This document shows, one piece after another, positions 1-13,100 of a stretch of DNA of 64,000 nucleotides. The stretch spans positions 62,001 to 126,000 of the forward strand of contig JARGPH010000010.1 in the NCBI GenBank assembly GCA_029213065.1, read 5' to 3'. The stretch comes from Verrucomicrobiales bacterium (lineage in GTDB: Bacteria > Verrucomicrobiota > Verrucomicrobiia > Verrucomicrobiales > DEV007). The notes beneath the pieces were generated by a model that saw nothing but the letters and a program-made list of their open reading frames with translations, made no database searches and had not been told where the DNA came from. Within the stretch, counting starts at the first letter, position 1; each line of letters starts with the position of its first letter. Position numbers and translations under genes: made by a program.

Positions 1-1071
1 GAGAGGCTCGATAACACGACCTTCCGCTTTCAGCTCCATGATCCGGTCGACACGATTGTGGTGTGTTTTGATGGTCGAAGCAATTGAACCACTTGTAGCA
101 CTCTCAATCACATCCGGATAAAGCGTTCCCTGGGCCAGCAATTCGACATCATCACCAACAGCATCAAAGAAAACCTCAACGAAAAGGCGACCGATAATCT
201 TCCGCTTCTGCTCGGGATCTGTCTCTCCGGCGAGGGCGGTGAGAAAACGCTCCGACGCGTCAATCGTTTCAATCTCAATTCCGACCTCGCCGAAAAGGGA
301 AACAACTTCCTCACCCTCTCCTTTTCTGAGAAGACCGGTATCGACAAAAATGTTCCGCGTGTCGACCTTCGCTTCGTGAAGCAATGCCGCGAGAACCGAG
401 GAATCCACCCCGCCGGAGACACCGCAAACCACTTTTCGCCCGCCCACTTCGGCGCGCACTTTCTCGACCAATTCATCTTTAAACGAGTCGATCTTGAATT
501 TCGGAAGATCCTTCGCGAGATCGAGGAAATTCCTCAGAATATCTGCGCCCTCTTCAGTGTGAGAAACCTCAGGGTGAAACTGGATTCCGTAAAAAGTCTC
601 ATTCCACTTCAGAGCGACCGGAATGCCGTCGAGATTCCGCCCTGTGACCGAGCACCCCTCCGGCAGTTTACTCACTGTATCGGAGTGACTCATCCAGATC
701 TGTGAATGCCCCTTCAAACCGGAAAAGATACTCTCCACCTCCGGCTCAATCATCAGAGTCGCAGGACCGTATTCACGCGTATTACCCGGAGCGACTTCGC
801 CACCGAACTTACGGTTAAGAAGCTGCATACCATAACAAACGCCCAAAACAGGAACGCCCATTCCCAACAGGTAATCAAAATCAATATCCGGTGCGCCCTC
901 TTCAAGGGTCGAACGCGGCCCTCCTGAAAGAATCACAGCAGCAGGACTGCCTGTCTCTCTCAACTCGGACGGTTGATACAATTTTGAAAAATAACCGAGC
1001 TCGCGAATACGACGAACGATGAGCTGCGTGTACTGAGAGCCGAAATCAATAACGGCAATGGGATGTTCCAT
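1..1071 (-). CDS. guaA: GMP synthase (glutamine-hydrolysing), 3' end missing
   Basis: The last step of GMP synthesis: amination of XMP using glutamine and ATP in the cytoplasm. Only the first 357 codons lie in the window; the frame is open through base 1, so the dimerisation end is outside. The N-terminal class I glutamine amidotransferase domain is clear: it starts MEHPIAVIDFGSQYTQLI, has the nucleophile motif GVCYGMQ and the His-Glu pair in FHPEVSHTEEG. The ATP-pyrophosphatase P-loop follows as GVSGGVDSSVLAALL. The ATG at 1071 lies 48 bases after the guaB stop on the same strand, so guaB and guaA are very likely one operon. Nothing looks broken in the visible part. Confidence 0.97.
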   Translation of the reverse strand, partial: MEHPIAVIDFGSQYTQLIVRRIRELGYFSKLYQPSELRETGSPAAVILSGGPRSTLEEGAPDIDFDYLLGMGVPVLGVCYGMQLLNRKFGGEVAPGNTREYGPATLMIEPEVESIFSGLKGHSQIWMSHSDTVSKLPEGCSVTGRNLDGIPVALKWNETFYGIQFHPEVSHTEEGADILRNFLDLAKDLPKFKIDSFKDELVEKVRAEVGGRKVVCGVSGGVDSSVLAALLHEAKVDTRNIFVDTGLLRKGEGEEVVSLFGEVGIEIETIDASERFLTALAGETDPEQKRKIIGRLFVEVFFDAVGDDVELLAQGTLYPDVIESATSGSIASTIKTHHNRVDRIMELKAEGRVIEPL

Positions 1072-1118
1072 AGAAAAAAGAATTTACGTCTCGAAATATG
1101 AGAAAAAAGAATAGCCGA

Positions 1119-2570
1119 TTAGCCGGCCTGATAGTTGACCGGCTCTTCCGTGATCGTGATGTCGTGAGCGTGACTCTCTTTCAATCCACCGGAAGTGATC
1201 CGGACGAAAGTAGCACGCTCCCGAAGCTCGGCGAGATTACCGGCACCGACGTAGCCCATCCCGCTGCGAAGTCCCCCAAGCAGCTGAAAAACCGTATCAG
1301 CAAGGTGTCCGCGGTAGGGAACGCGTCCTTCGACGCCTTCTGCGACGAGCTTTCCTGAAGAATTCTGACCGTAGCGATCGCCGGAGCCTTTGCGCATCGC
1401 CTTGAGCGATCCCATGCCGCGATACTCTTTCCAGGTCCGTCCCTGGTAGTTCACCATCTCACCGGGACTTTCACGGCAACCGGCAAGCAACGACCCTAAC
1501 ATCACAATATCCGCACCCGCTGCCATTGCTTTAACGACATCGCCCGAATAGCGGATTCCGCCATCGGCGATCACCGGCACGCCGCGTTCGCGACAGACTT
1601 TGGCAACGTTTTGAATCGCACTGAACTGGGGAGATCCCACCCCGGCAATCACACGAGTGGTGCAAATCGATCCGGGACCGACCCCCACTTTCACCGCGGC
1701 AGCGCCCGCTGAGCAAAGATCAGCAGCGCCTTCTTCAGTGACGACGTTTCCAGCCACAACCGGAATTCCAAATTCACTCCGCAGTTTCTCGATCACGGAA
1801 AGAACTCTCTCGGTATGCCCTGTCGCCGCATCGATAAAGACCGCGTCAGCTCCCGCTTCCATCATTGCCTGAGCCCGCTCGTAATAATCTTCTCCCACAC
1901 CGATCGCAGCGCCGACGCGGAGTCTCCCCTGCTCGTCTTTGGCCGAATTCAGAAACATGTCTTTCTTCTCTATATCCTGCGCCGTAATCAGTCCGGACAG
2001 CTTGCCTTCGTCGTCGACAAGAGGGAGCTTCTCGATGCGGTTGTGATGGAGAATTCGACGGGCCTCGTTCAAATCCGTTGAAATTTTAGCGGTGACGAGT
2101 CTTTCCCGCGGAGTCATCACCGACGAAACCGGTGCCGACTCATCTTCGATATACCAAATATCACGACTCGTGACCATTCCGATAAGAATCCCGTTCCCAT
2201 CAACAACAGGGAATCCATTGACGCCCTTCTCCTTCATCACCGTCTGGAGCGTCGCGATCGAAATATCAGCCGAGGTCGTGAATGGATCGGAAATCACCGT
2301 ATTCTCGGAACGCTTCACCTTCGCGACCATGTCCGCCTGCTCGTTGATCGGCATATTCCGGTGAATGACACCAAGTCCACCTTCACGGGCGAGAGCGATC
2401 GCCAATTCATCTTCCGTGACCGTATCCATCGCCGAAGAGATGATAGGAATGTTCAACGGAATACCCGCCGTAACGCGTGTCGAGACATCGACCCCGGCAG
2501 GCAGCACGGCACTGCGCTGAGGCACCATTAAAACGTCGTCAAAACTGAGACCAAGAGGAAGTTCACCCAT
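1119..2570 (-). CDS. guaB: Inosine-5'-monophosphate dehydrogenase
   Basis: Oxidises IMP to XMP with NAD, the committed step to guanine nucleotides, in the cytoplasm. The 483-residue length is normal for a bacterial IMPDH. The TIM-barrel start has [13 protein letters not shown] (residues 8-20). Two CBS domains are inserted at about residues 95-205 (VNGFPVVD and IEKLPLVD motifs). The catalytic loop is GPGSICTTR with Cys303, and the flap residues follow near RYGQ. The start is an ATG at 2570. It is first in a guaB-guaA pair that supplies both steps from IMP to GMP. It is divergent from the gene at 2734, with 163 bases between them that must hold both promoters. Confidence 0.98.
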   Translation of the reverse strand: MGELPLGLSFDDVLMVPQRSAVLPAGVDVSTRVTAGIPLNIPIISSAMDTVTEDELAIALAREGGLGVIHRNMPINEQADMVAKVKRSENTVISDPFTTSADISIATLQTVMKEKGVNGFPVVDGNGILIGMVTSRDIWYIEDESAPVSSVMTPRERLVTAKISTDLNEARRILHHNRIEKLPLVDDEGKLSGLITAQDIEKKDMFLNSAKDEQGRLRVGAAIGVGEDYYERAQAMMEAGADAVFIDAATGHTERVLSVIEKLRSEFGIPVVAGNVVTEEGAADLCSAGAAAVKVGVGPGSICTTRVIAGVGSPQFSAIQNVAKVCRERGVPVIADGGIRYSGDVVKAMAAGADIVMLGSLLAGCRESPGEMVNYQGRTWKEYRGMGSLKAMRKGSGDRYGQNSSGKLVAEGVEGRVPYRGHLADTVFQLLGGLRSGMGYVGAGNLAELRERATFVRITSGGLKESHAHDITITEEPVNYQAG

Positions 2571-2733
2571 AGATAATGTTTAGGAGAGACCTCCCGATGA
2601 TCAAGCGAAAGTTTCAGGGAATTCGGGCCGAAAATGCCGAAAACGTTAATGATCCCGCGTTTACGCCAACCCTCCCCGGTCACTCACGCGCAAAAAATCT
2701 TGCCCACACTCTCCGTCTTCGAGATAAACAGCC

Positions 2734-4005
2734 ATGATTATCTGGTCCGGGTGGGGACTTCTCACCATCATTTCTCTTATCCTCGGCGCTATCGCCGGCA
2801 CCTTACTCTCTATCGGAGGCTCAGGCATTTTCGGCCCTGTCGTGGCGATTTTCGTCCCCGCGCTCATCTTTTCATGCGCGGCCGTCATCAACGGACTGTT
2901 CACAAAATGGCTCAACCGCGGGGAAGAGAGGCACCTCATCGATCCGAAAACCAACGAGGTGTTCATCCAGAAGCGGGGCGGCTCCTTCTTCTTCATTCCT
3001 CTGAAAGCATACACTTATATCTACGCCCTGATCGCACTGGTGCTCTGGGTCATGGGAGGTCTCGCTTCCGTCAGCACCGATATGACAGGCGTCACCGAAG
3101 CCCATAAAGAGCGATTTGAGAGTGCCTCAGACCTCGCCGATAACCGCTCCGCTGAGAATACAGGAAACAGCCTCGATGCCGCCCGCTCGGCTCAGAAATT
3201 CCAAACACTCGCCGTAACGCTGGACCGCGAAACATTTGATCGCAACTCGGTGCAGATGTCCGAAAAGAACTTCACCACTTACTGCCGCGCCAGCGGAGCG
3301 AATGTTCTTTTCATCACGCACGTAAACGACCTCAGTGATTACAAGGAATCCGAAACAAGAAACGCACTCTACAATAACTGCTGGAAATCAGCCCACCGGA
3401 GTATCTCGTCGAATATGAAAACAGCCGGAGCAACCGATCTTGCCGTCTGCCTTCAGGACGGGGTGACCTCCAGAGTTATTTCCGGCCTCATCGGGGAACG
3501 TTATTCCGTCCGATCCGGCTTCAGCGCTGAATTAACTCTCTTCAAGTATTTCGAAGAGGATGCCGAAGAGGATGCCAAAGTGTTTACCGCAGGTGATACG
3601 ACAGAGGCAGATGAAACTACGGAATCACCGGAAGCCGATACAACCGTTTCAGAGGCAATTCCTGAAACCCAGCCTGAGCCCGAACCCGCAGAGGAAACCA
3701 CCACCCCGGCTCCGAACTCCCCGCCAGCTGAGAAAGTGACGCCGCCAAGTTCTCCCGTTACCAACAAGCCTGAAACCGTCGAGCCGAACATGCCAGCCGC
3801 AGTGAAACCTGAACCGGAAGCCCCCCTCGAAGATCTCACGAAAATCCGGACATGGAAGGCCAGCGACGGGAAAACGATGGAAGCCCGATTGATCGAGCTC
3901 AAAGGAAATACCGCTGTTTTTCAGAAGGAGGACGGGAACACTTACAATGTTCCGCTTTCAAGGCTCAGTGAAGAGGACATTGAATTGATCCGGAACAACC
4001 AGTAG
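2734..4005 (+). CDS. Membrane protein with C-terminal SHD1-like domain
   Basis: A 423-residue protein of unknown role. Hydrophobic segments lie at about residues 4-27, 32-57 and 90-112, so the N-terminal quarter is membrane embedded. Residues 115-280 form a soluble region with several Cys. A low-complexity acidic and Pro/Thr/Glu-rich linker covers about 285-365. The C-terminus (about 368-420) matches the SHD1-type pattern common in PVC bacteria: RTWKASDGKTMEARLIEL, then an acidic segment and LSEEDIELI. SHD1 domains are usually taken to be protein-binding, but that is family knowledge, not shown here. A second, smaller SHD1-like protein lies at 28262-29053. No operon partner: guaB is divergent and the giant adhesin is convergent. 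Confidence 0.8.
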   Translation: MIIWSGWGLLTIISLILGAIAGTLLSIGGSGIFGPVVAIFVPALIFSCAAVINGLFTKWLNRGEERHLIDPKTNEVFIQKRGGSFFFIPLKAYTYIYALIALVLWVMGGLASVSTDMTGVTEAHKERFESASDLADNRSAENTGNSLDAARSAQKFQTLAVTLDRETFDRNSVQMSEKNFTTYCRASGANVLFITHVNDLSDYKESETRNALYNNCWKSAHRSISSNMKTAGATDLAVCLQDGVTSRVISGLIGERYSVRSGFSAELTLFKYFEEDAEEDAKVFTAGDTTEADETTESPEADTTVSEAIPETQPEPEPAEETTTPAPNSPPAEKVTPPSSPVTNKPETVEPNMPAAVKPEPEAPLEDLTKIRTWKASDGKTMEARLIELKGNTAVFQKEDGNTYNVPLSRLSEEDIELIRNNQ

Positions 4006-4035
4006 GAAGGAGCGGACAGGACTGATCGCCCGGAC

Positions 4036-4070
4036 TCAAGAGGGTTGGATCGATGACCCAACCCTCTTGA
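4036..4070. repeat. 13-bp perfect hairpin between convergent genes; member of the 22-bp repeat family
   Basis: TCAAGAGGGTTGG (4036-4048) and CCAACCCTCTTGA (4058-4070) pair perfectly around a 9-base loop. It sits between the stop of the SHD1 gene and the stop of the giant gene, so it could end transcripts from both sides, but there is no T-tract on either strand. Bases 4039-4060 are a 22-base unit (AGAGGGTT plus 14) followed directly by inverted ACCCTCT, the same layout as the repeats near 25.0 and 36.2 kb. Confidence 0.7.
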
Positions 4071-4142
4071 ATGACCCATCGGCGGATCGGAAATTCCATC
4101 CAGATCTCTCATCGCCATTTCCTCAAGCGTCCGGAAGACCCC

Positions 4143-7100
4143 CTACGGTTGAATCAGCGGTGACTCAGTGTGGGCATTGAGCACTCCGATTTCTTTTTGA
4201 AAACTGTAATCGAAGATACTTTCTCCATTCGGCCCGTATTGAGAATAGCCCTCGTAGAAGAGCTTGTAGGGATTCACGACGCGGAAAGATCTTTTCCTCT
4301 TACGCTGTACGTCATCGTTTTCCTCGTCGTCGATACCGTAGAGAAAACTAAGAGTCTCTTCACCGCCTCCTGATCCAGAGGAGCCAGCCCCTTCTTCACC
4401 GCCCGCTGACTCGCCGGGAATGACAATGACCTCGGGAAGGGCTTCCAACACGATAGTGTCATAGTAAAAGGCATATCCTGCCGCATTGACTGGAGTCGGT
4501 CCGCTCCCAAGTTCATTGGTGTGCTCGTTCGGGAAGAGAATCTCATCACCGAGAATGTTGATCGTGAATTCGTCATCGCCCTGAGTCGGAGAAGGATCGA
4601 CCTGTGCACCCGGGTAGATAACACCGTTCAGAATCGCGCCATTCGCCACCTCGTTGTTATCGCGGCTTGGAAGATAGAAACGGAGCTCGTCCTCACCGGC
4701 AAACTCGCTCTGCGCATCCGCAGTGAGGGTTCCACCCAATGGATCGGCCGGTACATTCCGGCTCACACCGATTTGGGTGACGCCTCCGGTGGAGGTGCCG
4801 AGGCTCAAGGCATTGGCATGACCGATCATCGCATCGATCATCGTCAGGTCGCCACCCGCGCCGACAGTAATGTCGCCGCTCCAGTTCCCCGTTGAACCGA
4901 GCGAAGCAATCGCAAGATCGAGGTCGTCGCCATGGCCGATCTTAGCAAATGAGGCGCCGCTACCTTTGGTCGCCATGAGAACGATCTCGTTTCCGGCGAC
5001 TACATCGATATCTCCGGAAAGATTCCCTGCCCCTCCGTATCCTCCGAAACCGATCTGGGCGTATGAGAAGTTACCAAGCCCACCCGATACGAGGATATCA
5101 ATGGTAACGTCGACCGTCAGCGCAGTGCCGGCAATGTTGCCGCTGAAGCGCGATCCACCGTGACCGATCTGAGCGCCCGCCATCACTCCGGGACCGCCAC
5201 GCACTTCAAGGTCACCACCGACTTGCAGTGAAGTCAGGGTTGAGTTGACGGCTCCGGCGTAAAAGGCACCACCATGCCCGATAGCGGCTGAGGCAAAATC
5301 CCCGCTGTTTCCGAAGAGAGAGACATCTCCGAGCGCGACAAGATTAATGGATCCACCAATCGCGCCGGATCCTTCGCCTCCGCCGTGTCCGATAGAGGCT
5401 GAAGTGAAGTTATCGGTTCCACCGGCGAGTTCCACCGAGTTGGCGGCGATCGTGATATTGCCGGATTTTGAGCCGCTGGCCCAGCGGCCACCGTTTCCGA
5501 TCAAAGCGTAGGAATCACTTCCACTACCACCACGAACGGTAAGGCCGGCAGTAGCGTTCCCTTTTCCAAGATCAATGACAATATCACCGCTGAAGCTGGC
5601 ACTGATTCCATTGCTCCCACCGTGACCGATCTGGGCTGCGGCGTTCGTTACCGAACCACCCTGAAGCGCAAGTCCCCCCTCTTTAGTGAACACCATAATC
5701 GCTCCGGTCGAAGCAAGCCCGTTTGCTCCTCCACCAAGACGGTAAACTTCTTCGTTGAATCCGATTTGAGCAGCCGAACCGACCATCGCGGCACCACCAT
5801 TCACCTCAACGGAATTTCCGGCGACGCGGGTCGTTCCATTAGCAGAACCGACCACGACCGCGCGGACCTGCGCCGCATTGCCCACGATAACACCGCCGGC
5901 ATTGCCGAAGCCATTTGCGTCGGCGAAAACACTGTCTGCGTTCAGCGAGAGAACCGGCAGAGGAGCAACCGCATCGCGATCGATCGTGCGCATCAGCCCC
6001 GTCGAACCGTCCCATCCCCCCACGACAGCAACGCTACCGGTTCCGGCATTCTGGACGGAGCTCATGAAGGTCACATCACCCGTCGCGAAGAGATCGATAC
6101 CGTTGGCGTTGCTGGCAAACACTCCGGTGCCATCAATGAGCAGGTTGCCATTCGTCACACCGATCTCGACATCACCTCCGCCAATCATGTTCTGAATCAG
6201 GCCGGTGGTTTTGCGAAGAGTCGCGCTCGTGTCGAGCTGTCCGGTGATAAGAGCCAGGCGTGAACCGGCGGCTACACCGGTGGTTCCGAGATGCCCCATG
6301 AATCCGATTGTGGTCTGATCGACCAGGCTCGTGGTCCCACCGATGTTGGCAAGAATGTTGCCGGTGCGAGTGCCGGTGGTGTAGTTGGCATTGGCAGGAA
6401 CAAAGGTATCGCGAACGCCGCCGTGGCCGACAAGCGCATAGGCTTCAACTCTTGTTCCACCTCTCACGGTGAGGTTCCCGGTCGCGTCAATCTGGATGCT
6501 ACCGGCGTGATTTCCGTTGGATCCGAATCCACCGTTTCCGATCTGCGCGTAAGCTTCGTCCACCGTCGTTCCGCCATTGAGCACGATGTTGTTCGCGAGC
6601 ACCGCAATAGTGTCGGAAGCGACTCCGTGGTTTCCGATGTTCTCGTGTCCGCCATGTCCGATCTGGACATAGTTCGCAGTCTGAGTGGTGGTTCCGACCT
6701 GGCCTGCGCCGGCGGTCAGGATCACATCGCCATTGCTGGCGCGAACTTTGACACTGCCCTGAGTGGTCGAGGTCGTCTGCGCCCCACCGTTTCCGATTTG
6801 AGCAAAAGCATCATCGACCGTCGTGCTCGCACCACCGATCAGGACGATGTTTCCATTGGTGGTTTCAACAAGAATGTCGGCTTCGCGGGTGCCGGTGGAG
6901 GTAAGACCACCCAGTCCGATCATCGCAAAAGAATCGTTGCCGGCGCCACCAAGAACTCTGACACCCGTTCCGGCGCGAACCGAGATGATGTCGTTCGCAT
7001 CGCCGAGAGTGCCGTCGGTGATATTTCCACCGTGGCCGATCATCGCAAAGCTGGCGTCAGTGCCCCCACCCTGAACGAGCACCTCTCCCTCAGCAGTGAT

Positions 7101-10100
7101 ATCGATGGCTCCATTGTGAGCGCCGTCGGCATCATGTCCGCCGTGACCAATCATTCCGTAGGTTCGTGCCGCAGTGCCGTTGGTCGCAGGAAGTCCGCTG
7201 CCCTGAATGAGGACCGAACCGCCATTGGAACCACTGACGCTGATATCTCCCGTGCTGTTGCCGGTCGCCGAACGGGTTCCGTGACCGATCTGGACATAGG
7301 CATCGTCGGCAGTTCCGCGGTTGAGGATAACATTGCCTCCGCTAATCACCTCAATACCACCGCTTCGGGCACCGGTCGTCTGCATACCACCATGACCGAG
7401 CTGAGCGTAGTTGTTGCCCCCCTGACCTGCGGTAAAGGCAATGTCTCCGCTCGTCGAAGCGACTGTAATTTCCCCGCTCTTGCTGAGCTTCGCTGTCGCG
7501 GCTCCGGTCGGGTCGGAATCATAGCCACCGTGACCGAGTTGCACGTAGCCGCGCGAGTAACCGGAATGGTTGTAGGCGACACTGACCGCGTTGGCCCTTG
7601 AACTGGATACGGCAGTCGTGAAGGTCACCACTCCTCCTGCGGAAATGGTTCCGACCTGGTTGTTCATCGCGTCAAACAACTGCCCCGCAGCGTTGGAGGT
7701 CAGAGCGGCATATTCTGGTAGAACCGGATCGGTAACCGTGATCACGATGCTGCTGCGGTCGATATTACTGGTGATTGCGAGAGTCGCGGTCGCGCCACCT
7801 CCCGCGGCTGCGTCGATGAGGGCACCACTGCTTTCTCCGCTCACCGCTGCAATGCCGCCACTGGTGAAGCTGACACCGGAAGCGCCCATCACGTCGATAT
7901 CTCCGCTGTGATCGCCTTTGGCTGAACGACCTCCGTGACCAATCTGCGCATAGCGCTCATTCACCTCGCCAGCTGTGAACACCACCGAACCGCCAAGAGC
8001 GTGCGCAGTGATCGATCCGGAAAAGTCACCATTGGTGGAATGGCCACCGTGCCCCAATTGAACGTAGGCGTTCGCTCCAACGCTTCCGGCGGCATTGAAG
8101 GTGATATCACCCGCGTTGCTCTCGACGAGAATGTTACCGCGATTGCTCGCATTGGGTGCAGTCGTCAATGCATCGGAATCGTAGCCGCCATGACCGAGTT
8201 GAGCGTAAGTCTGACCGGCGCTGCCTGCGGTGAATGCAACCGATCCGGTGGAACGGGCCGTGATATCACCGTCGAGGATCATGTCGTTGTCGACATCGAC
8301 GAGACCGAAGTTGCCTCTCGCGGAGCGACCACCGTGGCCGAGCTGGGCATAGGTTTCAACGCGGTTGCCCGCAGCGAAAGTAATCGATCCATTCGTGCCG
8401 AGCGCCTCAACTGCGATGTTGCCGCTGTGATCGCCGTTCGTCGTGTAGCCTCCGTGGCCAATTTGCGCGTAGGATTCAGAGCGGCTTCCGGCTGCGAAGT
8501 GGATCGCGCCGTCGTTGCTCGTCACCGAAACATTACCGAGGTTTCCACCATCGCCGGGAGTGAGTGCGGTGGGAAAATCCGCGTCATGTCCACCGTGGCC
8601 GATCTGCACGTAGGAGCGAAGGCCGAGATTGAGATGATCGAAAGTGATCACCGAGGCAGGTGCTCCGGCAACGGAGTCGGATACGGTCTCAGTGAGGTCG
8701 ATGACACCGCCGGTGCTCACGGTTCCCACCTGAACATCACCATCGAAAAGGCGGCCGAAGGAGTCACTCCGAATTTCACCGGTAAACCCGGCAAGCGGAT
8801 TGGCGTAGGTGATCACGATCGTGCCGCGCTCGAGGTTTCCGGTCTGCGCCATGGTGTAGTTGGACGCGCCGTTGTTCTGAAGGAGATTATTAAGGGTGCC
8901 ATTGTTAGTCACCGTTTGGCTGGCTGCACCTCCGTTGAATGAGACAAAGGAGATGTCACCGGATGCCTGCACGTCGATCTCACCGCGATGATCACCGCGG
9001 GCATTACGTCCACCATTTCCGATCTGCGCGTAGGCATCATTGCCTGCACCGGAAGTGAAAGTCACTGCGGTGCCTGGATTGGTCGTGCTACCGGTTCCGG
9101 AGAGCACCGTGACATTTCCGCTCATTCCCAGTGGATCAACCGATGGAGTGTTGAGGTGATAAGTAGTCGTCGAGGTATTCGCTGCCGGAGCGCTTTCCTC
9201 AGGATCAATGTTGAGAGTCGAAGAGAACGAGGAACTCGCCCCACCGTGCCCGATCTGTGCGTTGGTATTGGAACCTGTTCCCGCGGTGAAGAGCACCCCT
9301 GCGCCTCCGTCGACAAGAATGTCACTGCCGCCGTAAAGGTAGGCGACTTCAACAGCATCGCCTGCGCCATTGACGTTCGTCGAGAACGCCACTTCCCCGG
9401 TGAGATAATTGACGGTTCCGACCACCGTGAGAGTGGCATCGATCAGATTGCCTTTTCCGTCGTCAGCGAAAGTCACGGTGCCAGCGCCAGCTCCCTGTGG
9501 ATCGACAATGATCTTCACAGATCCGGGAGCCAAAGCCCCATTTTCAAGAGTCGCCGATCCCGCCTGAGTTGCCGCAATTGAACCCGCTTCGGTCCGGACG
9601 ACTTCATAGCCGTGATTGCCGAACGCCTCGTAGCCGCCGTGACCGACCTGGACGTAGGCCTGACTGCCGTTCTGCGCAGTGAAACTCACCGCTCCGCCTC
9701 CGACCACAGAAATATCACCGTTGTGTCCTTCACCCGCTTCCGCAGCGTTGCGGTAACCACCGTGACCGATCTGGCCGTAGGAACCCGTTCCCACTCCGCC
9801 GGTGAAGCTGATCTCAGCCCCCGCGGACACATTGATCGCACCGCTGTGGGTTCCTGAGAAATATCGGTCGTTGTTATTGGCCTGCGTAAAATTCGGGCTG
9901 CTGCCGCCACGTGTGAGGCGATGATCGTTGTATCCACCGTGACCAATCTGAGTGTAACTGCCGGTTGTGCCGGCTGCGAAGGTGATCGCACCCGTGGCGT
10001 TCACAGTGATGATACCTTCATGGCCGCCACTCGCGAAGTAGCCTCCATGCCCCAACTGTGCGTAGTGCGTGGAGCCCACTGAACTGGAGGCGTCAAAAAG

Positions 10101-13100
10101 AATATCTACGGCGCTAACCGTGATGCTGCCGACATGATCACCATCAGTGAGCGACCCGCCATGACCAATCTGGACAAACGATTCGGTTCCACTTCCGGTC
10201 GTGAATGCCACCTTACCCGCTGAGGATGTCACCGCGATATTGCCGTCGTTACCGACCCGCTCGGCCGCTGTCGGACCGCGTTCCAAAGTCGCAGGATCAT
10301 TGTCAGGGTAGTAAGTTGAGTTCGGATTGTCCGCGTCGCGTCCACCGTGCCCGATCATCGCGTAGGTCTGCCCTGCGCTGCCTCCGTTGAAGGTGATATC
10401 ATTGAGAGCCGTAACGTCGATTTTTCCGCTGTGATCGCCACGCGCGGTCCGGCCGCCATGACCGATTTGCACGTAGGTATCGGTTCCGTTTCCGGCGAGA
10501 GCAGTGATCCCACCGCCAGTCGAGGAAACGGAAATCGTTCCGCTGTGATTGCCTGCCGCAGCATTGCCACCATGTCCCAGTTGAGCATAGTTCGTCGCAC
10601 GGGAGTTCAACATTCCTGTCGCGGTATTGGCAAAAGTTCCCGCTGTGAATTTCACATCACCTGCTGCCTCCACCATGATCTCGCCGCTGTGGTCACCGCT
10701 CGTGGTGAAACCGCCATTGCCGAGCTGAGCGTAGTTGGCGTCACCGAGGCCGGCCGTGAACTCAATATTTCCGGCAGTGGAGACCACCTTGATGTTCCCC
10801 TGCTGGTTGGGGGTGCCTCCTGCTGCTCCGGTTGGGTCGGCGTCGTGTCCGCCGTTGCCCAACTGCACATATCCCCGTGAGTAGTTGATATGATTGTAGG
10901 CAACGCTGATCCCATCCGCTCCGGCTTTTGCGACAGCGACGTCGAAAGTCACCGTGCCATTCGTGGCGACCGAACCAACGGGGGCACCATTTCCGTCATA
11001 AAGAATACCAGCCGCATCTGAAGTGATCGTCGCATACTCAGGAGAAACCGGATCAAACACCGTGATCACAAAGCTACTGCGATCGAGGTTGCCGGTGTTG
11101 GCGAGTGTCCCTGTCGCTCCGCCCCCTGCTGCGGCGGCATCATTGAGAACGGTTCTTTTTTCACTGGTCACGGTGGCGACTCCGCCTCCGGTGAAGAAGA
11201 CACCGTTCGCACCGAGTACTTCGATGCCCCCGTTGTGATCACCTCTCGCGGCACGTCCACCGTGACCGAGCTGAGCATAGCCGTCATTGGCTTCGCCTCC
11301 GGTGAAAATGACAGCCCCCCCGTGAGCGCGTGTCGTGATACTTCCTGAGAAATCACCACTTGTGGACATACCACCGTGTCCGAGTTGGACATAGGAATTT
11401 GACCCGACGCTTCCCGCTGCGCTGAAAGCAATATCACCCGTATTACTCTCGACGAGAATGTTCCCCCGGTTGCTTGGATTACCCGGCGTCGTCACGGTAT
11501 CGGCATCGTAGCCGCCGTGGCCGATCTGAGCATAAGTCTGACCGGCGCTTCCTGCGGTGAAAGTGATTGCCCCCGCGGCCCGCGCAGTGATGTCACCGTC
11601 GGCGAGCATGTCGTTATCAACGTCGACGAGACCGAAGTTGCCTTTCGCGGAGCGCCCGCCATGACCGAGTTGGGCATAAGTTTCCGCGCGGTTGCCTGCG
11701 GTAAAGGTGATCGCTCCGTTTGTGCCGAGCGCTTCAACGACGACATTGCCACTGTGATCCCCGTTGGTTGCGTAACCACCGTGACCGATCTGAGCATAGC
11801 TTTCGTTACGACTTCCGGCAGCGAAGCTGATCGCACCGTCATTGCTTATCACCGAGATATTGCCGAGGTTACCGGGATCGCCTGGAGTGGTTGCGTTAGG
11901 ATTATCGGCATCGTCACCACCATGACCAATCTGCACGTAGGCGCGAAGTCCCAGGTTCAAATGATCGAAAGTGATCACCGATGCGGCGGCTCCGGCGCTG
12001 GAATCAGAGACCGTAACGGTGAGGTCAACAACGCCCGCAGTCGTTACAGTTCCCACCTGAGTTTCCCCGTCGAATAGACGGCCCGCGTCATCGCTCCTGA
12101 TCGTTCCGGTAAACCCGGCGAGAGGATTGCTGTAGGTGATCACGATGCTGCCGCGCTCGAGGTTTCCGGTCTGCCCCATCGTGTAGCTGGTCGCAGCGTC
12201 GTTCTGAAGCAGGTTGTTGAGCGTGCTGCTGTTGGTTGAGGTTTGGGTGGCCGCGCCGCTATTGAAGGCAGCGAATGAAATGTCACCGGCAGCTCTCACA
12301 TCAATTTCGCCACGGTGGTCACCACGAGCGTTGCGTCCACCGTTTCCGATCTGAGCATAGGCGTCATTGCCTGCACCTGAGGTAAACATTAACGCAGCGT
12401 TAGGGTCAGTCGTGTTCCCGGTTCCGGAAAGCACCGTGATGTTCCCGCTCGTTCCCAGTGGATTCGCAGAAGGAGTGTTGAGGTGGTAAGTCGTGCTCGA
12501 AGTGTTCACCGCCGGAGCGACCTCCTCCGGATCAATGTTGAGGGTCGAAGAGAACGAAGAGACCGGGCCACCGTGACCGATCTGAGCGTTCGTATTCGTG
12601 CCGGTTCCCGCCGCGAAGGTGACTCCGGTGCCACCATCGACGAGGATGTCACTGCCGCCATGGAGGTAGGCCACTTCCACCGCGTCGCCTGCAGTGTTAA
12701 TGTTGGAGGTAAAGCTCACTTCGCCGGTCAAGTAGTTGACCGTTCCAACCACAGTGAGAGCACCGTCGATCAGATTGCCTTTTCCATCATCAGTGAAAGT
12801 CGCTGTTCCCGCGCCGGTTCCCTGAGGATCAATGATAATTTTCACTGAACCGGGAGCCAACGCGCCATTGCCCAGATTAGCTGAACCCATCTGAGTAGCA
12901 GCAATCGAACCCGCCTCGGAGCGGACCACTTCATAGCCGTGGTTACCGAAAGCTTCGTAGCCACCGTGACCCACCTGAACATAACCCTGAGCGCCATTCA
13001 GCGCGGTGAAGTTGACGCTTCCCCCTCCGACGACAGAGATGGCGCCATTGTGACCTTCGCCCGCTTCAGCCGCGTTGCGGTACCCACCGTGGCCAATCTG